Below, piece by piece: positions 7,607 through 16,757 of a stretch of DNA of 64,000 nt (its first letter is position 1; each line of letters starts with the position of its first letter). Made by a program: the position numbers and the translations under genes. Origin of the DNA: Pseudomonadota bacterium (GTDB lineage Bacteria > Pseudomonadota > Alphaproteobacteria > Rickettsiales > UBA3002); assembly GCA_040384265.1 (NCBI GenBank), contig JAZKJM010000005.1:239166-303165 (forward strand), in the 5' to 3' direction. The notes beneath the pieces were generated by a model. It was not told the DNA's origin. It searched no databases and saw only the letters and a program-made list of their open reading frames with translations.

Positions 7607-9040
7607 TTAATCGACTTTCGCCTGCCCGGCTTGCTTGAACAGGCGTACCACCCGCTCTTTCGCCGTGCGGTGATCGACGATGGGCGCGGGATAATCCGCG
7701 GGCTTCAGCCGCGACTCCCACGGCGCGTGGATATGTTTATCCGGCATAGCGCGCAACTCGGGCACATAGCGGCGGATATAGCTACCCTCGGGGTCGAACT
7801 TGCGGCTTTGCAGCACGGGGTTGAACACGCGGAAATAGGGCGCGGCATCCGTGCCGGTGCTGGCGGCCCATTGCCAGCCGCCATTATTGCTCGCCAATTC
7901 ATAATCCATCAGGTGCTGGGCAAAAAACGCTTCGCCGAGCCGCCAATCGAGCAGCAGATCCTTGGTCGCAAAGCTCGCCACAATCATCCGCGCGCGGTTA
8001 TGCATGGTACCGGTGGCGAGCAATTCGCGCACCGCCGCATCCACCACCGGATAGCCAGTGCGGCCCGTAAACAGCGCCTGCGCATGGCCCTCATCGTGCG
8101 ACCAGGCGATGGCGCCGTCGCGGTATTGCGGCATGAATTCCTGCGTCACCACCTGCGGGAAATGGTAGAGGATCGCTGCATAAAACTCGCGCCAGCCCAA
8201 TTCGGAAATCCATTTTTCGCCGCAGCCGGTGGCTTCCGCCGCGCGCATGCATTCGCGGACCGACACCAGCCCGAACCGCAGATACGGCGAAAGGCGGCTG
8301 GTGCCAATGATGGGCAGCACATCGCGCGCGGTGGCATAGTTGCGCAGACGTTCGCTGATAAATGCGTCGAGCCGTGCGGGCACATCATCCACCCGCCATA
8401 GCGGGTCGGGCGTATAGTCATAGCCCACCGCGCGCAGCAACGCGCCCGGCCCACCATCTAGCGACAGCACGCGCAGCCCCGCGGCTTGCGCCTGCGCCGT
8501 GAGCGCCACTGCATCCGCATAGCGCCCGGCATCGTTGACTGCATATTCCGCCCAATCCGTCGGCCCCAACGCCGCACGCCAGACCTTGTAATACGGCGTG
8601 AACATTTTATAGGCCGTGCCATCACCCTTTACGATCCGCGACGGTGCGTGCAGCAAATGATCCACCAGCTGCACAAAGCGGGTGGTTGCGGGCAGCGCCT
8701 GTTTCACCTGTGCGTCGCGCGCAATAGTGTCGGGCTCAAAATCCTCGGCGGAAAAAATCCCGGTCGCCTGCACCGCCTGCGCCAGCTTGGGCATAACCTC
8801 ACTCGCCACACCATGCAGCACCAGCATGCGCCCGCCACGCGCTTTTAGCGTCGCATCCATCCGGCACAGCGCTTCGGCGATGAAGGTCAGCCGCCGATCA
8901 GCACGGTTCGCAAAGCGCGCCAGAATGGCCGTATCGAAAATAAATACCGGCTGCACGGGGGCCCGCTCCGCCAGCGCGGTCGCCAGCGCCGCGTGGTCAT
9001 GAAGCCGCAAATCGCGGCGCATCCAGATGAGGGAGGGCAT
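7607..9040 (-). CDS. phrB: Deoxyribodipyrimidine photolyase (class I CPD type)
   Basis: Light-driven enzyme that splits cyclobutane pyrimidine dimers in DNA. The 477 residues carry the N-terminal antenna-binding Rossmann domain (MPSLIWMRRDLRLHDHAAL) and the C-terminal FAD-binding helical domain: TSRLSPYLRFG near residue 247, GWREFYAAILYHFP, TGYPVVDAAVRELLATG, MHNRARMIVASF, and DYELASNNGGWQWAASTGTD. The tryptophans used for electron transfer lie in the last motifs. Length is normal. It sits between rpmG-yajC and the secreted protein gene, an insertion relative to the usual alphaproteobacterial order of this block. Confidence 0.96.
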   Translation of the reverse strand: MPSLIWMRRDLRLHDHAALATALAERAPVQPVFIFDTAILARFANRADRRLTFIAEALCRMDATLKARGGRMLVLHGVASEVMPKLAQAVQATGIFSAEDFEPDTIARDAQVKQALPATTRFVQLVDHLLHAPSRIVKGDGTAYKMFTPYYKVWRAALGPTDWAEYAVNDAGRYADAVALTAQAQAAGLRVLSLDGGPGALLRAVGYDYTPDPLWRVDDVPARLDAFISERLRNYATARDVLPIIGTSRLSPYLRFGLVSVRECMRAAEATGCGEKWISELGWREFYAAILYHFPQVVTQEFMPQYRDGAIAWSHDEGHAQALFTGRTGYPVVDAAVRELLATGTMHNRARMIVASFATKDLLLDWRLGEAFFAQHLMDYELASNNGGWQWAASTGTDAAPYFRVFNPVLQSRKFDPEGSYIRRYVPELRAMPDKHIHAPWESRLKPADYPAPIVDHRTAKERVVRLFKQAGQAKVD

Positions 9041-9129
9041 AACGGGGCTGGCTGAAATAGGTGAAATCGGTGCGTGGTTTACATCAGAATTTCATGGCGG
9101 AGTCGATGCAAATATTCCCGCACCGCGCC

Positions 9130-9615
9130 TTAATCCCCGCCGACTAGCGCGTCGATCGTGGGATCGCCCCTAGAGGTCACTCCATACAATTGTTTCGGGG
9201 GCGGCGCTGGCGGCGCAGCGTTCAGCGTGGCACCAAACACCGCGCCTGAACGGGCATCGGCTGACTCAAAGCTTACGACCTCAGCGCCGATGTAACATGG
9301 TGACGCAGTCATCACTTTGAAACGGGCTTTAACTTTTATCCTCGCATCTTTGGGAATATTGCTAAGGTTTTCTGGCGTTAATGGCGTCACTTGCTCGGCA
9401 CACCCTGTTGGCGCTTTGATACTAAATTTCGCTGTCGGCATAGCTTCGAGCGTCCGCAGGCGCAATGTTGCAATGATCGTTTGGCCAATGGCAGCGCGTG
9501 ACCGAGAAAGCCTTAGCTTCGCTTCAACAGGCACTGAAAATCCATCACTGGCCGAAGCGGCGCTGCCAGTTAACAGCAGCACCCCGACCCATAAAGCGCT
9601 AGTTCGACGCAACAT
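9130..9615 (-). CDS. Hypothetical secreted protein
   Basis: 161 residues with a Sec-type signal peptide (MLRRTSALWVGVLLLTGSAASA, cleavage after Ala-Ser-Ala). The mature part is predicted beta-rich, with two cysteines (Cys72 and Cys107 approximately) that could form a periplasmic disulphide, and ends with a proline-rich linker and PTIDALVGGD. The start codon lies inside the last 17 bases of the nlpD-like gene, so the two are probably co-transcribed. No family recognised. Base composition is slightly lower in GC than its neighbours. Confidence 0.7.
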   Translation of the reverse strand: MLRRTSALWVGVLLLTGSAASASDGFSVPVEAKLRLSRSRAAIGQTIIATLRLRTLEAMPTAKFSIKAPTGCAEQVTPLTPENLSNIPKDARIKVKARFKVMTASPCYIGAEVVSFESADARSGAVFGATLNAAPPAPPPKQLYGVTSRGDPTIDALVGGD

Positions 9616-10228
9616 GCTGCGGCAGTTTGCTCAGCGGGTCGATGCCGTGGTTGCCTTCGCGCACGGCGAAATGCAGCTCGGGCGATTTCGCGTTGCCGGA
9701 TTTACCGACATAGCCCAGCACGCTGCCGGACGGCACCTGTGCGCCTTTTTTCACGATAATCTCACGCGCGTGGGCGTAGGAGGTCATCTCCCCATCCGCA
9801 TGGCGGAGGATGACGATGTTGCCGTAATTTTTGGTGTCCTGGCCGACGAATGCCACTTCACCGCCTTGCGCCGCGCGGATGGGCGTGCCTTCGGCGGCGG
9901 CAATGGTGATACCTTCATTCGCCGTGCCATCGCTCTGCTTGCCATAGCGTTGTGTGACCGTGCCTTGCACCGGCCATTGCCAGCTGGCGCTGCGGGTGGT
10001 GACGCCGGCAGGCGGCAGGTCGTTGCTGCTGACACTCATTACGGCGGCATCCGTATAGGTGGCGTTGGAGATTGGGCGGGCGGCGGAGGCCAGGCTCATC
10101 ACCCCGTTGCGGCCATAGAAGCTGCCCTGGCGGTCATCCAGCGATGCCAGCTGGTTTTCGTCTTTTCCACACCCGGAAAGCAAGACGGTGGTGAGAATCA
10201 TCAACACGGCGACAGCGGACATACGCAT
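9599..10228 (-). CDS. NlpD/EnvC-like LytM-domain lipoprotein, degenerate M23
   Basis: 209-residue lipoprotein: the signal peptide ends in the lipobox LLSGC, followed by a linker and a LytM domain (about 90-205). The first zinc motif of active M23 peptidases (HxGxD) reads NEGIT here, so the domain should not hydrolyse peptidoglycan. Comparable NlpD/EnvC proteins activate cell-wall amidases during division. AAGGAG sits 6 bases before the ATG at 10228. Its place downstream of surE and pcm is the classic surE-pcm-nlpD order. A 364-base gap separates it from pcm and probably contains its own promoter. Confidence 0.88.
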   Translation of the reverse strand: MRMSAVAVLMILTTVLLSGCGKDENQLASLDDRQGSFYGRNGVMSLASAARPISNATYTDAAVMSVSSNDLPPAGVTTRSASWQWPVQGTVTQRYGKQSDGTANEGITIAAAEGTPIRAAQGGEVAFVGQDTKNYGNIVILRHADGEMTSYAHAREIIVKKGAQVPSGSVLGYVGKSGNAKSPELHFAVREGNHGIDPLSKLPQHVASN

Positions 10229-10592
10229 GGCAGCTCCTTTAACGTAAGGATGAGGGGTTTTCCCTGATAACTTCACTTGCCATAGCGACTTAGGGCTTGA
10301 TTGTAAAATACCCTTTTTCTATATACTTACCGCTTATTTTTAACGTGGTTTTGGCGGTTTCTCAAGAGATAACACACAGAAATACTGAACGCAACGGCAA
10401 TACACTTCGCATGCGCACAATCCCTTCCAAATCGTCCGTTTTGAGGCAATCATGCCACAGGTAAAATGGATGATCGTTTAGTTTTGTAGCGACGAACGTT
10501 TTCTTTCGTCCCCTCTCCCGCGAGCGGGAGAGGGGACTATTGTTTGCTCTCTCTTAGCTAACGTGGAGCTCAGAGCTCTAGCGCTGAACTCC
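10229..10592. other. Intergenic region with 14-bp inverted repeat
   Basis: The gap between pcm and the nlpD-like gene contains a perfect 14-base inverted repeat, GTCCCCTCTCCCGC at 10508-10521 and its complement at 10524-10537, with a 2-base loop. It could terminate pcm transcripts, although no T run follows on the minus strand, or be another dispersed repeat. The AT-rich part at 10290-10400 is a likely promoter region for the nlpD-like gene. No ORF seen. Confidence 0.6.
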
Positions 10593-11303
10593 CTAATCGC
10601 GCACCAGCGGCACGAAGCGGACGGGGGCGAGCACTTCCTTGGTGACTTCATCTTCCGCCACGCGTGTTAGCTTCAGCAGGAACTGATCGGCGACATGCGG
10701 GCCGACGGGGACAATCATCACCCCGCCGATGGTGAGTTGGGCGACCAGCGTCATCGGTATGGTTTCTGCCGCTGCGGTCACGATGATGCGCTCATACGGC
10801 GCGGCGTGCGACCAGCCTTTGCTGCCATCGCCCACATGCACCTGAATGGTGCGCAGCTTCATCGCATCGAAACGCGATTGGGCAATATCCGCCAGCGGCT
10901 TGTGGCGCTCGATCGTGTGCACCCGCCGCGCCAGCCGCGCGAGAATGGCCGATTGGTAGCCCGAACCGGTGCCAATTTCGAGCACACATTGGGTCGGCTG
11001 CACATCCAGCGCCTGCGTCATCAGCGCGACGATGGAGGGCATGCTGATGGTCTGCTCCATCGCGATCGGCAGGGCGTTATCGTCATAGGCGCGGTCGCGG
11101 AAGGCTTCTTCCACGAACTGCTCGCGCGGCACCTGCTCCATCGCGCCAAGCACGCGCGTATCGGTGACGCCCGAGCGACGCAACGCCATCAGCAGGCGGA
11201 TTTTTTGGGAGGAAAGCCAGTCATCCTGCGTGGAACTCAGCAGCGGGTGCACCCCCGCGATGGGCTCGGGCCGTGGTTTTGCGGGCGGCTTGCGCGCGTT
11301 CAC
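10593..11303 (-). CDS. pcm: Protein-L-isoaspartate O-methyltransferase
   Basis: S-adenosylmethionine-dependent repair of isoaspartyl residues in aged proteins. 236 residues with the PCMT motifs REQFVEEAFRDRAYDDNALPI and QTISMPSIVALMTQAL (each quoted within the 20-residue limit or nearly; key residues Gln-Thr-Ile-Ser), then the SAM loop VLEIGTGSGYQSAILA near residue 107. The N-terminal 30 residues are a family-variable extension. Its ATG overlaps the surE stop by 4 bases (ATGA), so translation is coupled. Confidence 0.96.
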   Translation of the reverse strand: MNARKPPAKPRPEPIAGVHPLLSSTQDDWLSSQKIRLLMALRRSGVTDTRVLGAMEQVPREQFVEEAFRDRAYDDNALPIAMEQTISMPSIVALMTQALDVQPTQCVLEIGTGSGYQSAILARLARRVHTIERHKPLADIAQSRFDAMKLRTIQVHVGDGSKGWSHAAPYERIIVTAAAETIPMTLVAQLTIGGVMIVPVGPHVADQFLLKLTRVAEDEVTKEVLAPVRFVPLVRD

Positions 11304-12076
11304 GCCGCCCCCATCTGCGCCGCCATCGCGGCCAGCAGTGTGTAATCCGTCATATCCAAACTGAGCGGGGTGACGGTGATATAGCCCTGGGTGATCGTCT
11401 CAAAATCCGATTCCGGATGCTCGCGGAACCCATCCGTGCGCTGCCCGCCGATCCAGATATAGGGCCGCCCTTGCGGATCGACCCGGCGGTCGAGGTTATC
11501 GACCAGCTTGCGCCGCCCTTGTGGGCAGAGCTTCAGGCCCTTCACCTGCTCCAACGGAATGGCCGGGAAATTCACATTCATCAGCCGGTCATGCGGGAAT
11601 GGCATGCGCGCCAGCGTGCGGATAATCTCGGCGGTGTAATGCTCCGGCACGCGCCAATCGACGCTGCCTTTCACCACGTTGGAAAATGCAATGGCCGGAA
11701 TTTCGAGCAGCGTCGCTTCCATCGCCGCCGCCACGGTGCCGGAATAGGTCACGTCCTCCGCCAGGTTGCTGCCGCGGTTGATGCCCGAGAGCATGAGGTT
11801 GGGCCGTTTATCCGTCATCACTTCCATGACCCCGACCAGCACGGCATCGGTCGGCGTGCCATCCACCGCGAAGCGCTTGGGGCCGCACTGGCGCAGGCGC
11901 AGCGGCTTATGCAGGCTGAGCGAGTGCCCTGCCCCGCTTTGCTCGCGCTCGGGCGCCACCACCCACACATCATCGCTCAGCGTGCGCGCAATGCGCTCCA
12001 GAATCGTGATGCCTTCCGCATCCACCCCATCATCGTTGCTGATGAGGATGCGGGCGTTTTTGAGGTCGATGGTCAC
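11300..12076 (-). CDS. surE: 5'/3'-nucleotidase SurE
   Basis: Metal-dependent survival nucleotidase acting on nucleoside monophosphates. 258 residues starting from a GTG codon; the N-terminal ILISNDDGVDAEGI holds the paired aspartates of the divalent-metal site, followed by VVAPEREQSGAGHSLS and DAVLVG. The upstream AAAGGAT serves as ribosome binding site. It is separated from serS by a repeat element of about 90 bases, and coupled to pcm downstream. Confidence 0.96.
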   Translation of the reverse strand: MTIDLKNARILISNDDGVDAEGITILERIARTLSDDVWVVAPEREQSGAGHSLSLHKPLRLRQCGPKRFAVDGTPTDAVLVGVMEVMTDKRPNLMLSGINRGSNLAEDVTYSGTVAAAMEATLLEIPAIAFSNVVKGSVDWRVPEHYTAEIIRTLARMPFPHDRLMNVNFPAIPLEQVKGLKLCPQGRRKLVDNLDRRVDPQGRPYIWIGGQRTDGFREHPESDFETITQGYITVTPLSLDMTDYTLLAAMAAQMGAA

Positions 12077-12095
12077 GCTCTTTTATCCTTTCCTT

Positions 12096-12181
12096 GTCAT
12101 TCCCGCGAAAGCGGGAATCCAGCGCGCAAAGCGCAGGTATATTTCTTTAAAAAGCTGGATTCCCGCTTCCGCGGGAATGAC
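12096..12181. repeat. Palindromic repeat element, ATTCCC-N8-GGGAAT type
   Basis: Inverted arms beginning GTCATTCCCGCG and ending GGGAATCCAG flank an AT-rich spacer. Each arm has the form ATTCCC-GCGAAAGC-GGGAAT, the same layout as the neisserial dRS3 repeat. It fills the serS-surE intergenic region. Confidence 0.88.
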
Positions 12182-12183
12182 AA

Positions 12184-13452
12184 CTATCTTTTTATCACCG
12201 TCAGCCCACCCATATACGGCACCAGCACCGCGGGGATGGTGATCGACCCATCCGCCTGCTGGTAGTTCTCCAAAATCGCCACCAACGTGCGGCCAACCGC
12301 AAGGCCGGAGCCGTTGAGCGTGTGCACGAACTGCGTGTCCTTGGCGCCCGCTTTGCGGAAGCGCGCCTTCATGCGCCGCGCCTGGAAATCGCCGCAATTG
12401 GAGCAGCTCGAAATCTCGCGGAACGTATCCTGCGCCGGCAGCCAGACCTCGATGTCATAGGTCTTGCGCGCCGAAAACCCGGTGTCGCCCGCGCATAGCA
12501 GCATCACCCGGTAATGCAGGCCGAGGCGTTTGAGCACTTCTTCTGCCGCGCTGAGCATGCGCTCATGTTCCGCGCCCGATTGTTCCGGCGTGGTGATGCT
12601 CACCATCTCCACCTTGCTGAACTGGTGCTGGCGGATCATGCCGCGCGTATCCCGCCCGGCGGAGCCCGCTTCGGAACGGAAGCATGGCGTAAACGCGGTC
12701 ATCCGCAGCGGTAGGGCGGTATCTTCAACAATCGAATCGGCCACCAGATTGGTCAGCGACACTTCGGACGTTGGGATCAGCCAGTAATCATTGGTGGTAC
12801 GGAACAAATCTTCCGAAAACTTCGGCAATTGACCCGTGCCATAGAGCGCCGCATCCTTGACCATGAACGGCACCTGATGCTCGGTGAAGCCGAACTCGTT
12901 CGTGTGAATATCCAGCATGAATGCCGCCAGCGCGCGCTCCATGCGGGCGAGCGCGCCCTTCAGCACCACGAAGCGCGCGCCGGAAAGCTTGGCGGCGCCT
13001 TCAAAATCCATCAACCCCAGCGCTTCACCCAGCGCCACGTGATCCTGCGGCGCGAAGCTAAGGGCGGGCTTGCTGCCGACCACGCGCTCTTCGATATTGC
13101 CGGCTTCATCCGCCCCGGCGGGCACTTCCTGCGCCAGCAGGTTGGGGATGCGCGACAGCGCCGCTTCCAGCTCGCCGCCTTCATTCTGTGCCGCTTCCAG
13201 CGCGGCGATTTTCTCTTTGATGGCGTTGCCTTCGGCCAGCAGGGCCGCGATGTCCTCGCCTTTTTTCTTGGCTTCGGGGATGCGCTTGGCGACATCGTTG
13301 CGTTGCGCCTGCAGGTTCTGCAGCTCTGTCATTTCCTCGCGTTTAGCGGCGTCGAGCGCCAGCAATGTGGCGCTTTGCGCGGGCAGGCTGCGGCGGGCGA
13401 GCGCGTCGTCGAACGCGGCCGGGTTTTCGCGGATGGCTTTAATGTCATGCAT
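12184..13452 (-). CDS. serS: Seryl-tRNA synthetase
   Basis: Class II synthetase charging tRNA-Ser (and tRNA-Sec where present). 422 residues: N-terminal antiparallel coiled coil (about 30-100, [20 protein letters not shown]), then the catalytic core with motif 2 [21 protein letters not shown] (near residue 265) and motif 3 [16 protein letters not shown] near the end. Normal length. The ATG overlaps the tatC stop by 8 bases. Confidence 0.98.
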   Translation of the reverse strand: MHDIKAIRENPAAFDDALARRSLPAQSATLLALDAAKREEMTELQNLQAQRNDVAKRIPEAKKKGEDIAALLAEGNAIKEKIAALEAAQNEGGELEAALSRIPNLLAQEVPAGADEAGNIEERVVGSKPALSFAPQDHVALGEALGLMDFEGAAKLSGARFVVLKGALARMERALAAFMLDIHTNEFGFTEHQVPFMVKDAALYGTGQLPKFSEDLFRTTNDYWLIPTSEVSLTNLVADSIVEDTALPLRMTAFTPCFRSEAGSAGRDTRGMIRQHQFSKVEMVSITTPEQSGAEHERMLSAAEEVLKRLGLHYRVMLLCAGDTGFSARKTYDIEVWLPAQDTFREISSCSNCGDFQARRMKARFRKAGAKDTQFVHTLNGSGLAVGRTLVAILENYQQADGSITIPAVLVPYMGGLTVIKR

Positions 13453-14215
13453 GGGTAATCTCGTGTTCAGGTGCAGGCCGCCGCCGCTCGATCATGCGGC
13501 CGACCACAATGGAAATTTCATAAAGCGCATAGAGCGGAATGAAAAGCAGGACTTGGCTGAGGATGTCCGGCGGGGTGATGAATGCGGCGATGGTAAGCAA
13601 AATCACCACAGCATAGCGCCGCCCCTTGGCCAGCACCTTGGTGGAAACCATGCCAAAGCGGATCAGCAGCGTCAGCACGATCGGCAGCTGGAAGGCAAGG
13701 CCGAACGCCAGCACGATATGCATCACCAACCCGAGATATTCGCTCACTTTCGCCTCCAGCATCAGTGGCACGGCGCCCTCACCTTTGGGCACTTCGAAGG
13801 AGAGAAAAAACTCCCACGCCTTGGGCATCACGAAATAATAGGCCATGGCCGCGCCCATGAAAAACAGGATCGGCGCGACGATGAGATAGGGCGCGACCAC
13901 CATACGCTCGTGCTTGAACAAGCCCGGTGCGACGAACAGGTAAATCTCGCTGGCGATATAGGGGAAGGCAACGAAAAACCCGCCGTAAATGGCGAGCTTG
14001 AGATAGGTGACGAAGGTTTCGGTCAGGTTGGTCGAAATCAGCCGGTGCGAGCTGTCATTGCCGAATGCATCCGCCAGCGGCTGCAGGAAAAACTGGTAAA
14101 TTTCCGCCGAAAAAACATAGCAGATGCAGGTCGCCACCGCCCACACCGCGACCGAGCGCATCACCCGCCCGCGCAGCTCGATGAGATGGGCCATGAGTGG
14201 GGTTTCTTCACTCAT
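13445..14215 (-). CDS. tatC: Sec-independent translocase protein TatC
   Basis: Polytopic receptor for twin-arginine signal peptides. 256 residues with six predicted membrane helices. The conserved start [16 protein letters not shown] and the periplasmic/membrane core [19 protein letters not shown]-like segment (here [20 protein letters not shown]) identify TatC. With TatA and TatB upstream it completes a Tat system, which the exported SodB in this window would need. A chimeric repeat element separates tatB and tatC. Confidence 0.97.
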   Translation of the reverse strand: MSEETPLMAHLIELRGRVMRSVAVWAVATCICYVFSAEIYQFFLQPLADAFGNDSSHRLISTNLTETFVTYLKLAIYGGFFVAFPYIASEIYLFVAPGLFKHERMVVAPYLIVAPILFFMGAAMAYYFVMPKAWEFFLSFEVPKGEGAVPLMLEAKVSEYLGLVMHIVLAFGLAFQLPIVLTLLIRFGMVSTKVLAKGRRYAVVILLTIAAFITPPDILSQVLLFIPLYALYEISIVVGRMIERRRPAPEHEITHA

Positions 14216-14223
14216 AACACGCC

Positions 14224-14294
14224 GTCACCCCGTCGAATGACGGGGTCCACCTGTGCAGGAAGGAAGATGGATACCGGCATGCGCCGGTATGACA
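14224..14294. repeat. Chimeric palindromic repeat element
   Basis: The left arm (14224-14249) is the GTCACCCCGTC type, with GAAT replacing the GCAT loop. The right part (14269-14294) is ATACCGGCATGCGCCGGTAT followed by GACA, a different hairpin core. The two halves therefore do not pair with each other, though each folds alone. Located between tatB and tatC. Confidence 0.8.
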
Positions 14295-14314
14295 AGTGGG
14301 GGAAACGCACGCGA

Positions 14315-14626
14315 TCACACATCCTTTTTCTCCACCATCACATCCGTGATTTTCTTCGCCTCAAGCTGCACCAGCTCGCTCACGTTATAGGCTTTTTGCG
14401 GCTTGCCTTCGAGGTCGATGATGGTGGTCATTTCCTGTTTCAAATCGTCGATGCCGACTTCGTCCATCACCGCATGCATTTGCTTTTTGAGGCCGCTATA
14501 CAGCCCGCGCAGCTCGTGCATGAACTTCACCACATGGCGGATGACAACCGGCAAATCCTTCGGCCCGATGACGACCAGACCCACCACCGCGATCAGGAGT
14601 AATTCGGAAAATCCGATGTCAAACAT
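14315..14626 (-). CDS. tatB: Sec-independent translocase protein TatB
   Basis: 103 residues. The N-terminal helix MFDIGFSELLLIAVVGLVVI with the FxE motif (Phe6-Ser-Glu8) and GPKDLPVVIR hinge define TatB, followed by an amphipathic helix and a charged tail. TatB forms the substrate-receptor complex with TatC. It starts 6 bases after the tatA stop. Confidence 0.95.
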   Translation of the reverse strand: MFDIGFSELLLIAVVGLVVIGPKDLPVVIRHVVKFMHELRGLYSGLKKQMHAVMDEVGIDDLKQEMTTIIDLEGKPQKAYNVSELVQLEAKKITDVMVEKKDV

Positions 14627-14632
14627 CGAGGG

Positions 14633-14818
14633 CTATTTCTTGTCTTCCGGCGGGAGCACTTCCTGCTTGCCGTCTTTGGCATCGCCGCTGCCGCCCAGCT
14701 CATCGCGCAGGTTTTTGATGCCCTTGCCGAGGTCGCCCATGACTTTGGGCAGCTTGCCCGCGCCAAACAGGATGATGATGATGAGAAGAACAAGGATGAG
14801 ATGGGAAAAGCTGAACAT
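14633..14818 (-). CDS. tatA: Sec-independent translocase protein TatA
   Basis: 61-residue pore-forming subunit. N-terminal membrane helix (SFSHLILVLLIIIILFGAGK), then the FGAGKLPKVMGDLGKGIKNL hinge and amphipathic helix, and a short acidic/basic tail. First gene of tatA-tatB-tatC. In many alphaproteobacteria scpA and scpB stand between nagZ and tatA; here nagZ ends only 33 bases upstream. Confidence 0.96.
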   Translation of the reverse strand: MFSFSHLILVLLIIIILFGAGKLPKVMGDLGKGIKNLRDELGGSGDAKDGKQEVLPPEDKK

Positions 14819-14851
14819 AAGACCTCTCAGTAATGCGTTGCCGCAGGCGTA

Positions 14852-15859
14852 TCACGCCGCTCCGGCGACCGCAAGGAGCTGTTGCCACTCAGCGAGCAAC
14901 AGCGCATCGTCGGTCGGCAGCTGGGCCGGACGCATGGCAGCAGCTAGCTCCGCGCGGGTGAGTGCTTGGCCGGAAAGCGGAATGCTATGGGCCGCAATCG
15001 CCTGCATTTCATCCATTTTCCCGTTGCAATGCAGCACCAGGTCGCAGCCCGCGGCCAGCGTTTGCTCGGTGCGCGATTCGTAGCTGCCGCCGAGCGCCTT
15101 CATCGACAGGTCGTCGCTCATCAGCAGGCCGTTGAAACCAATATCCGTGCGGATAAAATCAATCACGACCGGCGACAGCGTTGCCACCCGATTGGCATCA
15201 AGCGCGGTGTAGAGAATATGCGCGGTCATCGCCAACGGCAGGTCATTCAGTGCGCGGAAAGGCTTGAAATCGCTCGCCTCCAGCTCGGCGAGGCTGGCGC
15301 TCACCACCGGCAGCGCCTCGTGGGAATCCATCGTCGCGCGGCCGTGGCCGGGAATATGTTTCAACACCGGCAGGATGCCGCCATCCATCAGCCCGCCTGC
15401 CTGGGCGCGGGCAAGGCGCGCGACCGGCTCCGGTGCATCGCCAAACGCGCGGTCGCCGATGATGGCATGGCATTCGGCCGCCAGCACATCCGCCATCGGC
15501 GCGCAATCGGTAGTGATGCCCGCCGCGCGCAATTCCTCGGCGATCAGCCGTGCGTTGATATAGACCGCGCGCGCTGCGTTTTCGTGGGATGCCAATGTCA
15601 ACGCCGGGGGATAAGCCCGCCAGTGCGGCGGCCGCAACCGCGCCACGCGCCCGCCTTCCTGATCGATCAGGATCGACGCAAACGGATGCGCCAGCGCCGC
15701 TTTGATGGAGGCCACCAACACCCGCAGCTGGGCCGGATTGTCGATATTGCGCGCAAACAGGATCACGCCATAAGGCTGGTGTTCCTCAAGAAACTCGCGC
15801 TCCGCATGCGAAAGCACCGTGCCTTCAATGCCGCAGATAAAGGATGAAATCCCGGTCAC
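14852..15859 (-). CDS. nagZ: Beta-N-acetylhexosaminidase (GH3)
   Basis: Cytoplasmic glycosidase that removes N-acetylglucosamine from recycled muropeptides. 335 residues with the GH3 signatures ILIDQEGGRVARL, GDRAFGDAPE, KHIPGHGRATMDSH (the His on the flexible loop assists catalysis) and LLMSDDLSMKAL, where the first Asp of DDLSM is the nucleophile. Starts 7 bases after the SPOR gene stop, in the same operon. Confidence 0.96.
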   Translation of the reverse strand: MTGISSFICGIEGTVLSHAEREFLEEHQPYGVILFARNIDNPAQLRVLVASIKAALAHPFASILIDQEGGRVARLRPPHWRAYPPALTLASHENAARAVYINARLIAEELRAAGITTDCAPMADVLAAECHAIIGDRAFGDAPEPVARLARAQAGGLMDGGILPVLKHIPGHGRATMDSHEALPVVSASLAELEASDFKPFRALNDLPLAMTAHILYTALDANRVATLSPVVIDFIRTDIGFNGLLMSDDLSMKALGGSYESRTEQTLAAGCDLVLHCNGKMDEMQAIAAHSIPLSGQALTRAELAAAMRPAQLPTDDALLLAEWQQLLAVAGAA

Positions 15860-15866
15860 GTGCGGG

Positions 15867-16757
15867 CTACTTCACCGGCATGCAGGCCTGACCCTTGCCG
15901 CTGAGCGCGGCGCAGGCGGCTTTCGCATTGGCGACCGTGGTGCGCAAACGGTAGAAAGTGCTGCCGTTGACATCCGCTTTCACGATGGTCGGCGCGCCGT
16001 TGATCGTATCGCTGAATTTCCCGCTGATCTTTTTCCACGCCGCCTGGGCTTCTTCTTCCGACTTGAACGCACCCAGCTGGATCGTGGATGGGCCGGTCGC
16101 CGCGGTTGCCACCGCTTTCACCGGTGCAGCCTTCGGCTTCTCGACCGCTTTGGGCTCGGCCTCTTTCTTCACCACCACGGGGGCGGGTTTTTCGTTAATC
16201 ATCTCCGGTGCGGAGAAGGATTTGGGCGCCACCTTCACCGGCGCAACCGCAGGGGCGGCAACCGGCGCAGGCGTTTGCGCGACCACGGTAGGTGCTGGCG
16301 TCACCGGGGCTGCCAGGCTTGGCACCGGCGTCACGGCGGCATCCACCGGATCGACTTTTTTTGCATCCGGGCTGGCGACAAAGGTTGTCGCCGCATTGGG
16401 GCTATTTTCGGAATCTTCGGTGTCCGCCGCGGCGACCGGATGCTCGGCATCGGGCAGCAGTTTTTCGGCTTGTTTGTCCGCATCGCTTGGCGCGATCACG
16501 TCGTAAATTGTTTTATCCTTGTTGGGGAATTGCTCGCCCTCAGGGTCCTGCGGCACTTCGCGGATCGGCGAACCGTCCGCTTCCACCGTCACCAACTCAC
16601 CGGGGCCCGCGGTTTGCGTGCCGGAGTGGTAGGCATAATAAGCAAGCGCGGCAAAGCCGCCAACGGCCACTGCCAACACCATCCACGACATGGCGCGGCT
16701 GCGCTCGCTGGTGGGGGCTTCATCCATATCCGTGTAATCTTCGAGATCGGGTCTCAT
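15867..16757 (-). CDS. SPOR-domain inner-membrane protein
   Basis: 296 residues: short cytoplasmic N-terminus, one membrane helix (about 24-43, SWMVLAVAVGGFAALAYYAY), a long Pro/Ala/Val-rich periplasmic linker, and a C-terminal SPOR domain (about 218-296: IQLGAFKSEEEAQAAWKKI, TFYRLRT). SPOR domains bind denuded glycan strands at division sites. It lies between argS and nagZ, as in other alphaproteobacteria, and its ATG overlaps the argS stop by 4 bases. The linker has homopolymer-like APAP tracts typical of wall-spanning proteins. Confidence 0.92.
   Translation of the reverse strand: MRPDLEDYTDMDEAPTSERSRAMSWMVLAVAVGGFAALAYYAYHSGTQTAGPGELVTVEADGSPIREVPQDPEGEQFPNKDKTIYDVIAPSDADKQAEKLLPDAEHPVAAADTEDSENSPNAATTFVASPDAKKVDPVDAAVTPVPSLAAPVTPAPTVVAQTPAPVAAPAVAPVKVAPKSFSAPEMINEKPAPVVVKKEAEPKAVEKPKAAPVKAVATAATGPSTIQLGAFKSEEEAQAAWKKISGKFSDTINGAPTIVKADVNGSTFYRLRTTVANAKAACAALSGKGQACMPVK

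Noticed and set aside
10508-10537. 14-bp inverted repeat considered as a rho-independent terminator.
   Set aside because: No T run follows on either strand; noted as an inverted repeat only.
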